A DNA stretch of 64,000 nt from Enterobacter sp. Cy-643 (GTDB taxonomy: Bacteria > Pseudomonadota > Gammaproteobacteria > Enterobacterales > Enterobacteriaceae). The stretch covers positions 1,674,001 through 1,738,000 of the forward strand of contig NZ_VWWV01000001.1 in NCBI RefSeq assembly GCF_011752815.1, in the 5' to 3' direction. The notes beneath the pieces were generated by a model. The model ran no database searches and was not told where the DNA came from. It saw only the letters and a program-made list of their open reading frames with translations. The position numbers and the translations under genes are program-made. Within the stretch, counting starts at the first letter, position 1; every line of letters begins with the position of its first letter. This document shows, piece after piece, positions 50,376 through 58,992 of this stretch.

Positions 50376-51032
50376 TTACGGCGCGAGGCGGTCTATTTTC
50401 CAGGCAGCTCCGTCACGCTGGTAGAGGAAGCGGTCGTGCAGACGGTGTTCACCGCCCTGCCAGAACTCCATTTGATCAATGCTGACGCGGTAGCCGCCCC
50501 AAAAACTCGGCAGCGGCACTTCGCCCTGCTGGAACTTCTGTTTCAGCTCAAGGAACTTGCTTTCCAGCACGCCGCGCGCGGATATGCGGCTCGATTGCTT
50601 CGATACCCAGGCGCCTATCTGACTGTCCTTCGGGCGGCTGTGGAAATATTTCAACACTTCAATGGTGGACAGACGCTCGGCGGTGCCCAGCACCATCACC
50701 TGGCGCTCAAGCATATGCCACGGGAAATGCAGGCTGACGCAGGGGTTGTGTTCGATGTGGTGCGCCTTGCGGGAGCCCAGGTTGGTGTAAAACACCAGCC
50801 CTTTTTCATCAAAATGCTTCAACAGGACGATGCGCTGATACGGCTGCCCGTTTTCGTCAACCGTGGCCACGACCATGGCGGTCGGGTCGGCAAGTTTGGC
50901 CTCGCAGGCCTGAGCCAGCCAGCGTTCAAACAGCGGCATCGGCGTGTCGGTGAGATCGTGGCGGCGCAGGCCACCTTTGGTGTATTCGCGGCGCAAATGC
51001 GCAATCTGTTGCAAAGAGTCGTTATCAGACAT
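50376..51032 (-). CDS. pdxH: Pyridoxamine/pyridoxine 5'-phosphate oxidase
   Basis: FMN-dependent oxidase making PLP from PNP or PMP, last step of vitamin B6 synthesis. 218 residues, the E. coli length. Conserved [31 protein letters not shown] binds FMN; the C-terminal [17 protein letters not shown] holds substrate-contact residues. It lies downstream of mliC in the same direction with a 57-base gap. Confidence 0.97.
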   Translation of the reverse strand: MSDNDSLQQIAHLRREYTKGGLRRHDLTDTPMPLFERWLAQACEAKLADPTAMVVATVDENGQPYQRIVLLKHFDEKGLVFYTNLGSRKAHHIEHNPCVSLHFPWHMLERQVMVLGTAERLSTIEVLKYFHSRPKDSQIGAWVSKQSSRISARGVLESKFLELKQKFQQGEVPLPSFWGGYRVSIDQMEFWQGGEHRLHDRFLYQRDGAAWKIDRLAP

Positions 51033-51089
51033 GGCGTTACATCAGGCTATCCTCGGGTGAAGCTATTGTGCTCTCCACCCTGAGAAATC

Positions 51090-51413
51090 TCAACGTTTGG
51101 CCGTCTGTAGCTGGCAATTATTCAGCACGATAGTATCTTTACGGTAGACGGTTGCGCTGTCGCCCTTCGACCAGAAGACGTAAACGCCGTCGGTATAACG
51201 CGCGCCGGACGCGGAAAGCCCCTGCGTCAGGTTCAGCATCTGGTTATCGTAGACAAAGCTAACCTGCTGTTTGTCGTTATTCAGCTTCACGGTGAGCGGT
51301 TGTTCATCGCACTGATACGCCAGGGTATCGGTATGCATTTTTTCGAGAAAAGCGTTGTAGTAACTACAGCCGGCGAGCAGCATTGGCACGGTGGCAACGA
51401 GCAGTTTTTTCAT
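51090..51413 (-). CDS. mliC: Membrane-bound lysozyme inhibitor MliC
   Basis: Outer-membrane lipoprotein that blocks c-type lysozyme. 107 residues. The lipobox LAGC makes C16 the lipidated residue. The MliC domain (about 35-103) has the family Cys pair and conserved [19 protein letters not shown], which contains the inhibitory loop with its Ser and Lys. Same order anmK-mliC-pdxH as E. coli. Confidence 0.94.
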   Translation of the reverse strand: MKKLLVATVPMLLAGCSYYNAFLEKMHTDTLAYQCDEQPLTVKLNNDKQQVSFVYDNQMLNLTQGLSASGARYTDGVYVFWSKGDSATVYRKDTIVLNNCQLQTAKR

Positions 51414-51504
51414 CTGAGTATCCTGAAGATCTTGTTATCCCTGGAGGGCCTGCGCCCTCCTTAACGCTAGCAGTTTAGCGGCAGTGGGATGAAGATAATT
51501 TCAG

Positions 51505-52629
51505 TTAACTCTGATTATGGCGCAGATTAGCAGGATAAATAGCGCCGAGGATGGTGGCCTCAGAGGCACCGGTCACCGAAGGCAGGTTGCCCGGCAGGCC
51601 GGACATTGTCCGGTAGGCCAGCCAGGCAAACGCCAGCGCTTCCATATCGTCCCCGCTGATCCCGGCCTCATCGGTCGTCGTCACTTCCGTACCCGGCAGC
51701 AGCGCAGCGAGGCGCGCCATCAGCAGCGGGTTACGGCTGCCCCCGCCGCACACCATGAGACGTTCACAGCCACCGCTCAGGAGTACCTGCTCGGCGATAG
51801 TTGTCGCCGTCAGTTCAGCGAGCGTGGCCTGCACATCTTCTCCGGCAAGCGCCGGGAACACCGCAAGCTGGCGCTCAAGCCAGCCATAGTTAAAGTATTC
51901 GCGGCCCGTACTTTTGGGGGCTGGCGCGGCGAAGTAAGGATCGCTCAGCATTTGCTGCAATAAAGGAAGAATGACTTTACCCTGGCTCGCCCATTCGGCG
52001 TCTTTATCATAGCCTTTCCCTCGCTGGCGCCAGATCCACGCATCCATCAGCATATTGCCAGGCCCGGTGTCGTAGCCCCTGACCGGCTGGTCTGGGATCA
52101 GCAAAGAAAGGTTGGCAATGCCGCCGATGTTCAGGACCATCCGGCGCTCAACCGGATGCGCCAGCAGCGCCTGGTGAAACGCCGGCACCAGCGGGGCGCC
52201 CTGCCCGCCAAGCGCCATATCGCGGCGGCGAAAATCGCCGACGACGGAAATGCCGGTCAGCGCCGCAATTTGATTGTTGTCGCCAATTTGCATAGTGTGG
52301 GCGGCCTCACCCTGCGGCTCATGCCACACGGTCTGCCCGTGACAGCCAATGGCCGTGACGTCTTCTGGCCGTAGCCCTTCGCGCTTAATAAGGATTTGTA
52401 CCGCCTCGGCGAACAATTTACCCAGCCGGTTGTCCAATTGGCCTAGCTGGGACAGCGTGAGTTGCTGTCCCTGGCAAACGGCAAGAACCGCGTTTTTGAT
52501 GGCCAGCGGCATCGGGTGGCTGTAGCTCGCCTGCTGAACGACCAGATGTTCGTCGATAGCAGCCAGCACCACATCGATACCATCCAGACTGGTGCCTGAC
52601 ATCACGCCTATATAACGACCTGACTTCAT
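51505..52629 (-). CDS. anmK: Anhydro-N-acetylmuramic acid kinase
   Basis: Kinase and hydrolase converting 1,6-anhydroMurNAc plus ATP to MurNAc-6-phosphate (cell-wall recycling). 374 residues. [19 protein letters not shown] at the N-terminus is the phosphate-binding signature, with [15 protein letters not shown] and [13 protein letters not shown] downstream. The start follows AGGAGTGACGG. The C-terminal five residues are slightly extended relative to E. coli. Confidence 0.96.
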   Translation of the reverse strand: MKSGRYIGVMSGTSLDGIDVVLAAIDEHLVVQQASYSHPMPLAIKNAVLAVCQGQQLTLSQLGQLDNRLGKLFAEAVQILIKREGLRPEDVTAIGCHGQTVWHEPQGEAAHTMQIGDNNQIAALTGISVVGDFRRRDMALGGQGAPLVPAFHQALLAHPVERRMVLNIGGIANLSLLIPDQPVRGYDTGPGNMLMDAWIWRQRGKGYDKDAEWASQGKVILPLLQQMLSDPYFAAPAPKSTGREYFNYGWLERQLAVFPALAGEDVQATLAELTATTIAEQVLLSGGCERLMVCGGGSRNPLLMARLAALLPGTEVTTTDEAGISGDDMEALAFAWLAYRTMSGLPGNLPSVTGASEATILGAIYPANLRHNQS

Positions 52630-52920
52630 CCGTCACTCCTTATTCTCGCCGGGGCGGTAAATTGATGTGGTTAAACTAGCACGCAATATTATGATTTATT
52701 AATAATTTTAATTAATAATCTGTGTCAGTCGCGGCAGAAAGCGGTACGGCATTTAAGCAAAACTCGCACAGCGCGGCGGTTTAATTGTTGTTAAAGACAT
52801 TTGATTTACTATTTTTACAGGATTGTTGTAGAACAAACATGAACTATGGCCAGGAATTGCCATATAATTTAGTCATAACGGATGCTCACCGAGCGTTGAT
52901 GGTTCACAGGAGAGGTACAA
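52630..52920. other. Divergent promoter region anmK / slyB
   Basis: 291 bases between divergent genes, AT-rich in the centre, containing a good PhoP box and a likely -10 for slyB. Confidence 0.55.
52778..52794 (+). promoter_or_regulatory. PhoP box ahead of slyB
   Basis: GGTTTA, ATTGT, TGTTAA: a near-ideal PhoP direct repeat. Twelve bases on is TACTAT as a possible -10, the spacing seen in PhoP-activated promoters. slyB is a PhoP target in E. coli and Salmonella. Confidence 0.65.
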
Positions 52921-53385
52921 ATGATTTCACGTATTTTGGCAGTTTCACTGGTTGCTTTCACCCTTGCTGGCTGCGCCAACGAAGGGCTGTCCGGCGATGT
53001 GTACAACGCGTCTGAAGCGAAACAGGTAAGAACCGTAACCTACGGTACCATTACCCACGTTCGCGCGGTGACCATCAAAGGCAGCGACAGCAATAGCACT
53101 ATCGGGGCTATCGGCGGTGCGGTACTGGGTGGCCTGTTGGGTAACACCGTCGGCGGTGGCACCGGACGTACTCTGGCAACCGCAGGCGGCGCTGTAGCCG
53201 GTGGCCTGGCGGGTGATGCCGTCGGCGGCGCAATGGGCAACAGCAAAGGCGTTGAGCTGGAAATCCGTAAAGATGACGGCCAGACCATCATCGCCGTGCA
53301 AAAACAGGGTGACACCCGTTACTCCGTTGGCCAGCGCGTAGCCATCTCCGGCAGCGGCAACAACATCACCGTTGCGCCTCGCTAA
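52921..53385 (+). CDS. slyB: Outer-membrane lipoprotein SlyB
   Basis: 154-residue lipoprotein. Signal peptide with lipobox LAGC, lipidated C18. A glycine-zipper stretch (about 60-110: GAIGGAVLGGLLGNTVGGGTGRTLATAGG) inserts in or along the membrane, followed by a small beta domain (VELEIRKDDGQTIIAVQKQGDTRY). In E. coli SlyB is PhoPQ-induced and supports outer-membrane integrity under stress. The start follows CACAGGAGAGGTACAA. Confidence 0.95.
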   Translation: MISRILAVSLVAFTLAGCANEGLSGDVYNASEAKQVRTVTYGTITHVRAVTIKGSDSNSTIGAIGGAVLGGLLGNTVGGGTGRTLATAGGAVAGGLAGDAVGGAMGNSKGVELEIRKDDGQTIIAVQKQGDTRYSVGQRVAISGSGNNITVAPR

Positions 53386-53402
53386 GACAACATCGCCAAA
53401 TG

Positions 53403-53431
53403 AGTTAAGGCCCGCATTGCGGGCCTTAACT
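53403..53431. terminator. Palindrome after slyB
   Basis: 13-bp perfect stem AGTTAAGGCCCGC / GCGGGCCTTAACT with an ATT loop. No T run follows; with the repeat just downstream it probably ends slyB transcription. Confidence 0.6.
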
Positions 53432-53433
53432 TG

Positions 53434-53506
53434 CTGCCAAAGAGGGAAAAGCGTGTTTTTTCCCTCTTTGTGTTTATCAGCCGAAAATCAATAACCTGAT
53501 TTTCCT
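53434..53506 (-). repeat. Dispersed intergenic repeat, copy 2
   Basis: Reverse-oriented copy of the element at 47789-47862, with the same two hairpins and the shared TTTTCGGCTGATAA linker. It lies between slyB and the convergent end of the sulphur-type operon, where its A/T-armed hairpin (CAAAGAGGGAAAA / TTTTCCCTCTTTG) can serve as a two-way terminator. Confidence 0.8.
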
Positions 53507-53573
53507 GTTTTTTAAACTAACAGTCTGGAACTTTTTCTCTCACCAGAGATAAGTCAGCCGTCTGCCTTATCCA

Positions 53574-54467
53574 TTAGTAAGTAATGCCGGGCGGATTCAC
53601 CTCCGACTGGGCCACTTCCTCTCCCTGCTCCCCCCACCGCGCAAGCACCTGCTGATACTCTCCCCGCTGAATAGCGCCATCCAGCGCCGCCTGCAGGGCG
53701 TACACCAGCCCGTTGCCCTTTTTCGTTGTCGTCGCCACATAGGCCTTTTTCGGCCCCAGCCCGACCACGCGCGTGGTGCCGGTTAACGCGGCTTTATAGG
53801 CGGTGATTGACTGCGGCCCAAAAAATACGTCGGCCCGGCCAGACTGAATATAAAGGTTGGCGGAGGCATCGTCGGTCACATACACCGGCAAGGCAGGCTC
53901 GCGCCCGGCACCTTCGTTTTCTGCATTCCAGCCGAGCAGAATACGTTCCTGATTTGTGCCTGACCCGACGATAACCTTCCGCCCGGCGAGATCTTCTGCC
54001 TTAGCGATAGACTGAATCGGGCTGCTGGCCTTCACCGCAAAAGAGAGCGAGTCCACGCGATAGGTGGCAAAATCATATTTCTCCTTCCGCTGTTCCGTCA
54101 CGGCAATGTTTACCAGCGCCACATCATAGCGCCCGGAGGTAATGCCCAGCGGCCAGTCTTCCCACGCGGTCGGCACCAGCTTCAGTTTCAGACCCAGGCT
54201 ACCGGCCAGCAGACGGGCTATGTCCGGGTCACTGCCTATGCGCGTGCGATTATCGCTGGCCAGCAGCGCCAGCGGCGGAGAGTTAAGCGCGGAGATAGCC
54301 ACCGTCAATGTACCGGGTTCGACAAACCTGTAGCCTGCGGGGATTTTGGCAATCGCCTTTTCATCCCGCGCCACGCTCAAAGGCTTTTCATTGGCAACAA
54401 GGTCAATATTCGTCTGCGCGGACAAAGCGGAAAAAGAGACCAGCAGCGCGATAAATCCATATTTCAT
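53574..54467 (-). CDS. ABC transporter substrate-binding protein 1 (amino acid type)
   Basis: Periplasmic solute-binding protein of family 3 (SBP_bac_3), 297 residues. Signal peptide about 1-17. Core markers: GTLTVAISALNSPPLALLASDNRTRIGSDPDIARLLAGSLGLKLKLVP, SGRYDVALVNIAVTEQRKEKYDFATY and GSGTNQE for ligand binding. It is clearly a paralogue of the protein at 56682-57614. Last gene of the eight-gene operon, 1 base after the ATPase stop. Likely ligand: a modified cysteine or similar amino acid (inferred from context). Confidence 0.9.
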   Translation of the reverse strand: MKYGFIALLVSFSALSAQTNIDLVANEKPLSVARDEKAIAKIPAGYRFVEPGTLTVAISALNSPPLALLASDNRTRIGSDPDIARLLAGSLGLKLKLVPTAWEDWPLGITSGRYDVALVNIAVTEQRKEKYDFATYRVDSLSFAVKASSPIQSIAKAEDLAGRKVIVGSGTNQERILLGWNAENEGAGREPALPVYVTDDASANLYIQSGRADVFFGPQSITAYKAALTGTTRVVGLGPKKAYVATTTKKGNGLVYALQAALDGAIQRGEYQQVLARWGEQGEEVAQSEVNPPGITY

Positions 54468-54468
54468 C

Positions 54469-55242
54469 TCACAGCACCTTCGATAAGAACTGGCGGGTGC
54501 GCGGATGCTGCGGGCGATTTAATACTTCGTCGCTGCTTCCCTGCTCGACAATTTTACCGTCCACCATAAACACCACCTGATCGGCCACTTCCCGCGCAAA
54601 GCCGATTTCATGCGTGACGACCACCAGCGTCGTGCCCGAACGAGCCAGTCTTTTAATCACGTCCAGCACTTCGCCGACCAGCTCAGGATCGAGCGCTGAC
54701 GTTGGCTCATCAAACAGCATCACCCGTGGGCTCAACGCCAGCGCGCGGGCAATGGCAATACGCTGCTGCTGCCCGCCGGATAAGTGCCGCGACCAGGCAT
54801 CCGCCTTGTTGCGCAGCCCGACGACGTCCAACAGCTCATACGCACGTTCCACCGCCTCTTTGCGGCTCAGCTGTTTATGGGCCATCGGTGCTTCAATCAG
54901 GTTTTCGAGCACCGTCATGTGGGGAAACAGATTGAAGTTCTGAAAGACATAGCCCACGTTGGCCCGCTGGCGCAGGATCTCCTTTTCTTTCAGTTCGTAA
55001 AGTTTGTCGCCTTTCAGGCGGTAACCAATGTAATCGCCGTCAATCTGGATAAAGCCTTCGTCCACCCGCTCAAGGTGGTTGATGGTGCGCAACAGCGTAG
55101 ATTTACCGGAACCGGATGGCCCGAGGATCACCGTCACCGTGCCCGGCGGGATCTCAAGCGAGACATCATCCAGCGCCTTATGGCGACCAAAATATTTGCT
55201 GACGCCGGTAATGGAAATATGGCCGTTATGAGAGGTTGGCAT
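54469..55242 (-). CDS. ABC transporter ATP-binding protein (polar amino acid type)
   Basis: Cytoplasmic ATPase of the importer, 257 residues from the start at 55242 (AGGAG upstream). Walker A GPSGSGKST at 41-49, signature LSGGQQQR at 154-161, Walker B VMLFDEP at 174-180, and VVTHEIGFA with the switch His. Longer open frame upstream overlaps the permease gene and is not family sequence. It overlaps the permease end by 17 bases. Confidence 0.93.
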   Translation of the reverse strand: MPTSHNGHISITGVSKYFGRHKALDDVSLEIPPGTVTVILGPSGSGKSTLLRTINHLERVDEGFIQIDGDYIGYRLKGDKLYELKEKEILRQRANVGYVFQNFNLFPHMTVLENLIEAPMAHKQLSRKEAVERAYELLDVVGLRNKADAWSRHLSGGQQQRIAIARALALSPRVMLFDEPTSALDPELVGEVLDVIKRLARSGTTLVVVTHEIGFAREVADQVVFMVDGKIVEQGSSDEVLNRPQHPRTRQFLSKVL

Positions 55243-56152
55243 GGACCGGCTCCTGGGCAACGGGGGCTGTGGACGGCGCAGCGCTGCGGGCGGTGCGCGT
55301 TTGGTTGATGGCGGAGCGGCGTTCGCTGCGGGCCAGCGAGCGTTCAACCAGGTACTGAATCAGCGACAGTACGCTGGTGATCACCAGATACCAGACGGCC
55401 GCCACCATCAGCAGCGGGATCACCTGCTGCGTGCGGTTGTAGATCATCTGGATGGTGTAAAACAGCTCCGGCATCGCCAGCACGTAAACCATCGCCGTGC
55501 CTTTGGCGAGGCTGATAATTTCGTTGAACCCGGCGGGCAGGATCGTGCGCAGCGCCTGCGGCAGAATAATCCTCACGGTGCGTCGCCACGCGGGCAGACC
55601 TAACGCCGCGGCGGCTTCGTATTGCCCGTGATCCACGCCCAGAAAACCACCGCGAACAATCTCTGCGGTGTAGGCACTTTGCACCAGCGTCAGCCCCACC
55701 ACCGCCGTAGAAAACTGCCCCAGCACGTTAATCGTGTCGTAGCTGCCCCAGACGATGCTGGTGAACGGCACCCCAATCGACAGCGTGTCGTACAGGTAAG
55801 AGAAGTTGTAGAGCACGATCAGCACGACAATCAGCGGCAGGGAGCGAAACAGCCAGATGTAACTCCAGGCGAGGCTGCTCAACAGCCAGGAAGAAGAGAG
55901 CCTTGCCAGCGCGAGCAATCCACCGAGTACCACGCTCAGCGCCGTGCCCAGCAGCGTTAATAATAGCGTTTGCCCGAGCCCCTCCAGAATGACCGGGTCA
56001 AAAAACCAGTGGGCAAAAACGCCCCACTCCCAGCGAGGGTTAAACGCGACGGATTGCACCACCACCGCCAGCACAAACAGCGCAATCACTGCCCCCACGG
56101 TACGCAGCGGGTAACGCGCGGGCACCACTTTAATGGTTTCAGACGTTTTCAT
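55226..56152 (-). CDS. ABC transporter permease (polar amino acid type, HisM-like)
   Basis: Inner-membrane permease of 308 residues with about six helices. The EAA loop is EAAAALGLPAWRRTVRIILPQALRTILP at about 180-207, and the N-terminal half has TLLLTLLGTALSVVLGGLLALARLS. The C-terminal 25 residues are a Ser/Ala/Arg-rich tail not needed for the fold. A single permease gene implies a homodimer. ATG 56152 is preferred over GTG 56158 because of spacing from AGGAG. Confidence 0.92.
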   Translation of the reverse strand: MKTSETIKVVPARYPLRTVGAVIALFVLAVVVQSVAFNPRWEWGVFAHWFFDPVILEGLGQTLLLTLLGTALSVVLGGLLALARLSSSWLLSSLAWSYIWLFRSLPLIVVLIVLYNFSYLYDTLSIGVPFTSIVWGSYDTINVLGQFSTAVVGLTLVQSAYTAEIVRGGFLGVDHGQYEAAAALGLPAWRRTVRIILPQALRTILPAGFNEIISLAKGTAMVYVLAMPELFYTIQMIYNRTQQVIPLLMVAAVWYLVITSVLSLIQYLVERSLARSERRSAINQTRTARSAAPSTAPVAQEPVHANLS

Positions 56153-56161
56153 CGTCACTCC

Positions 56162-56671
56162 TCAGGCCGTTTGACTCAGGCTTTCCAGCGCTAAGATTTT
56201 AGTGAACCGTAGCCGCCCGTCGTAGGGCGGCAGGCTGAACGTTTCGGGGTCAACCTCCAGGCTGAACTGCGGATCGTAGCCTTCGCTCAGATAAAGCCTG
56301 ACGGCCTCCGGCTGACGAAAGCCGGTAGTAAGATAAATGCGGCTGTAGCCAGCCTGAAGGGCCAGTCGCTCCAGCTCGCGAACCACTCGTCCGGCCAGGC
56401 CCTGCTTGCGCAGCGTACTTTTCGTCCAGATACGTTTGATCTCGGCGGTTTTCTGGTCGTAGGGCTTATAGGCCCCGGTGGCAATAATTTCACCCTCGCG
56501 CTCCAGCACGATAAAAATACCCTGAGGCGGCAGATACCACTCGGTTAGCTCCACTTCGGCATCTCGGGAGAAAAAATCCCCGTAGCGGGCGGCATATTCG
56601 CCAAACAGGCCGCTAATGATCGGCTGAAGCTCCGGCGCTTCCGGGGACAAAACGCGAAAATATTCGCTCAT
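56162..56671 (-). CDS. GNAT N-acetyltransferase of the S-substituted-cysteine-type operon
   Basis: 169-residue acetyl-CoA acetyltransferase. The acetyl-CoA loop lies in IKRIWTKSTLRKQGLAGRVVRELERLA (R/Q-x-x-G-x-A, about 83-95), followed by YLTTGFRQPEAVRLYLSEGY. In Bacillus subtilis YxeL and YtmI are GNATs in equivalent operons that acetylate the amino group of S-substituted cysteines before oxidation; the same role is inferred here. It is set between permease and binding-protein genes with gaps of 9 and 10 bases. Confidence 0.86.
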   Translation of the reverse strand: MSEYFRVLSPEAPELQPIISGLFGEYAARYGDFFSRDAEVELTEWYLPPQGIFIVLEREGEIIATGAYKPYDQKTAEIKRIWTKSTLRKQGLAGRVVRELERLALQAGYSRIYLTTGFRQPEAVRLYLSEGYDPQFSLEVDPETFSLPPYDGRLRFTKILALESLSQTA

Positions 56672-56681
56672 ATGCGTCTCC

Positions 56682-57614
56682 TCAGTCGCCTAAGCCGGCG
56701 GGATTAACTTCCGAGGCAGGAATACGCTCCACGCCCTCGCCCCAGCGCTTTAAAACTTTGTCGTAATCGCCCTGTTGAATCGCGCCGTTGAGCGCCGTCT
56801 GCACCGGTTCCACCAGGCCACCGCCTTTTTTCAGCGTCACCGCAATGTGTGCCGCTTTCGGCCAGCCACCGTCCACGCTGCCCACCAGCTTCGTTTTGCC
56901 GGTCAGCGCCGCTTTCCATGCCCCGGTCACGTTCGGTCCAAACCAGGCATCGGCCCGCCCGGACTGAAGCGCCAGCGTGAGCGCCGCATCATCTTTGGTG
57001 TACACCGGCGTAAACGGCTTCAGCCCTTTCTTTTCGTTTTCAGCATTCCACGCCAGCAGAATCGCTTCCTGATTAGTGCCGGATCCAACGACGATGCGTA
57101 ACCCGGCGATATCTTCCGCGTGGGTAAGCGATTTAATCGGGCTGCTGGACTTCACGTAGAAGCCCAGCGAGTCTTTGCGGTAGGTGGCGAAATCGAACTT
57201 CTCTTTGCGTTCTTTGGTGACGGTAATATTGCTGATCGCGGCATCATATTTCCCGGAAGCCACGCCGAGCGGCCAGTCTTCCCATGACGTCGGGACCACG
57301 TTCAGTTCCAGCCCAAGGCTGTCGGCGACCAGACGAGCAATGTCTACTTCACTGCCGAGCAGGGTTTTATTGTCATCAGAAAAAACCGTCAGCGGCGGCG
57401 AATTGAGCGCGGCCACTGCCACGGTAAATTTACCGGGCACGGCAAATCGATAATCTTTGGGTAACTGCGCGATGGCCTGAGGATTTTTAGCGGTATTGAT
57501 CGGCGCTTTGTTGGCTTCCAGGCTCACGCCGGTGCCGTTAATCGTCACGTCATTTGCCCAGGTCAGCGGCGTCCATGCCAGCGCGATAGCCAGCAACAGG
57601 GATGTTTTTCGCAT
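56682..57614 (-). CDS. ABC transporter substrate-binding protein 2 (amino acid type)
   Basis: Periplasmic binding protein of 310 residues, paralogue of the one at 53574. Signal peptide 1-20 (LTWA before the cut). FTVAVAALNSPPLTVFSDDNKTLLGSEVDIARLVADSLGLELNVVPTSWEDWPLG and VGSGTNQEAILLAWNAENE are shared almost word for word with the other copy. Two binding proteins served by one permease suggests two related ligands, as in the ytmJK pair of B. subtilis. It starts 18 bases after the monooxygenase stop. Confidence 0.91.
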   Translation of the reverse strand: MRKTSLLLAIALAWTPLTWANDVTINGTGVSLEANKAPINTAKNPQAIAQLPKDYRFAVPGKFTVAVAALNSPPLTVFSDDNKTLLGSEVDIARLVADSLGLELNVVPTSWEDWPLGVASGKYDAAISNITVTKERKEKFDFATYRKDSLGFYVKSSSPIKSLTHAEDIAGLRIVVGSGTNQEAILLAWNAENEKKGLKPFTPVYTKDDAALTLALQSGRADAWFGPNVTGAWKAALTGKTKLVGSVDGGWPKAAHIAVTLKKGGGLVEPVQTALNGAIQQGDYDKVLKRWGEGVERIPASEVNPAGLGD

Positions 57615-57632
57615 AGTTTTTCTCTTTATTTT

Positions 57633-58946
57633 TTATTTGCCGTAGCGATTTTCGGGTTGCGCAAGGTCAAAACTCTCGCGCAGCGTTGTGCCGGGGTATT
57701 CCGTGCGGAAAAGACCTCGAGCCTGAAGTACAGGCACAACCTGCTCCACAAAACGCGGGAAGGTGTCCGGCGTGCCGCCCTGGATAATGAATCCGTCGGC
57801 CGCTCGTTCGTCAAACCACTGTTGCAGACCGTCCGCCACCTGCTCAGGCGCCCCCGAAAAACGCGGCCTTGGGCTGGCGGCTTCAAGCGCGACCTGGCGC
57901 AGGGTTAACCCACGCTCGCGGGCGCTGCGTTTGATCTCGTCGGTGGTGCTGCGGAAGCTGTTCTGGCCCAGGTCGCCGATATCGGGAAAAGCCTCGTCCA
58001 GCGGATACTGGCTAAAATCATGGTGTTCGAAATAGCGGCCGAGATAGTTCAGGGCATCGCTGACGGAGACCAGCGCGGCGGTGGTCTGGTACTGCTGTTC
58101 GGCGTCCTCTGCATCTTTTCCGACGATGACGCTCACGCCCTGGAAGATGTGCAGCGAGTCGGCCACGCGGCCTTGTCCTTCCAATTGGTTTTTCACATCC
58201 CGGTAAAAGGCTTTCGCCTCACTGAGCGATTCATGATGAGTAAAGATGGCATCGGCATGTTTAGCCGCCAGCTTTTTGCCGTCTTCCGAAGCGCCAGCCT
58301 GGAACAGAACGGGCCTGCCCTGCGGCGTGCGGCCAATGTTCAGCGGCCCGGCGACCTGGAAAAAATCGCCCTGATGATTGAGCGCGTGTAGCTTTTCAGG
58401 GGCGAAGAACTGCCCGCTTTCTTTATTGCGCACAAAAGCATCTTCTTCCCATGAATCCCAGAGCCCTTTCACGACGTCCAGATATTCATCGGCGATGCGA
58501 TAGCGCAGCGCATGTTCCGGATGTTGGGTTCTGGAGAAGTTTTTAGCCGATCCTTCCAGCGGAGAGGTGACCACGTTCCAGCCCGCGCGACCGTTGCTCA
58601 GATGATCGAGGCTCGCAAACTGGCGCGCCGTGGTAAAAGGGTCGCTATAGGACGTCGACAATGTTCCCACCAGGCCCAAATGCTGTGTCACGCTCGCCAG
58701 GGCGGATAATACCGTCAGCGGCTCAAAACGATTTAAAAAGTGCGGGATAGATTTTTCGTTAATATAAAGTCCGTCCGCCACAAAGATAAAATCCAGCTTC
58801 CCCTCTTCCGCTTTGAATGCCGTTTGTTTGACGAACTCAAAATTAATACTGGCGTCGGCTACCGCAGCAGGATGACGCCAGGCCGACATATTTCCCGACG
58901 CGCCATGTAATATCGTACCCAGTCGTAATTGTCGTTTTACAGACAT
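57633..58946 (-). CDS. Flavin-dependent monooxygenase, NtaA/SnaA/DszA family (YxeK/YtnJ-like)
   Basis: 437-residue FMNH2-dependent bacterial-luciferase-type monooxygenase. Family marks: FVADGLYIN after strand 2, [40 protein letters not shown] (the NVVTS flavin site, about 95-138) and [24 protein letters not shown]. In B. subtilis YxeK oxidatively cleaves N-acetyl-S-(2-succino)cysteine and YtnJ acts in S-methylcysteine use; this enzyme is the expected C-S cleavage step. The needed flavin reductase is not in the operon. A 46-base gap precedes it. Confidence 0.9.
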   Translation of the reverse strand: MSVKRQLRLGTILHGASGNMSAWRHPAAVADASINFEFVKQTAFKAEEGKLDFIFVADGLYINEKSIPHFLNRFEPLTVLSALASVTQHLGLVGTLSTSYSDPFTTARQFASLDHLSNGRAGWNVVTSPLEGSAKNFSRTQHPEHALRYRIADEYLDVVKGLWDSWEEDAFVRNKESGQFFAPEKLHALNHQGDFFQVAGPLNIGRTPQGRPVLFQAGASEDGKKLAAKHADAIFTHHESLSEAKAFYRDVKNQLEGQGRVADSLHIFQGVSVIVGKDAEDAEQQYQTTAALVSVSDALNYLGRYFEHHDFSQYPLDEAFPDIGDLGQNSFRSTTDEIKRSARERGLTLRQVALEAASPRPRFSGAPEQVADGLQQWFDERAADGFIIQGGTPDTFPRFVEQVVPVLQARGLFRTEYPGTTLRESFDLAQPENRYGK

Positions 58947-58992
58947 GCCTTATCCTTATGCGAATGTTCAAATCCGCCATCGCTAATTAGAG

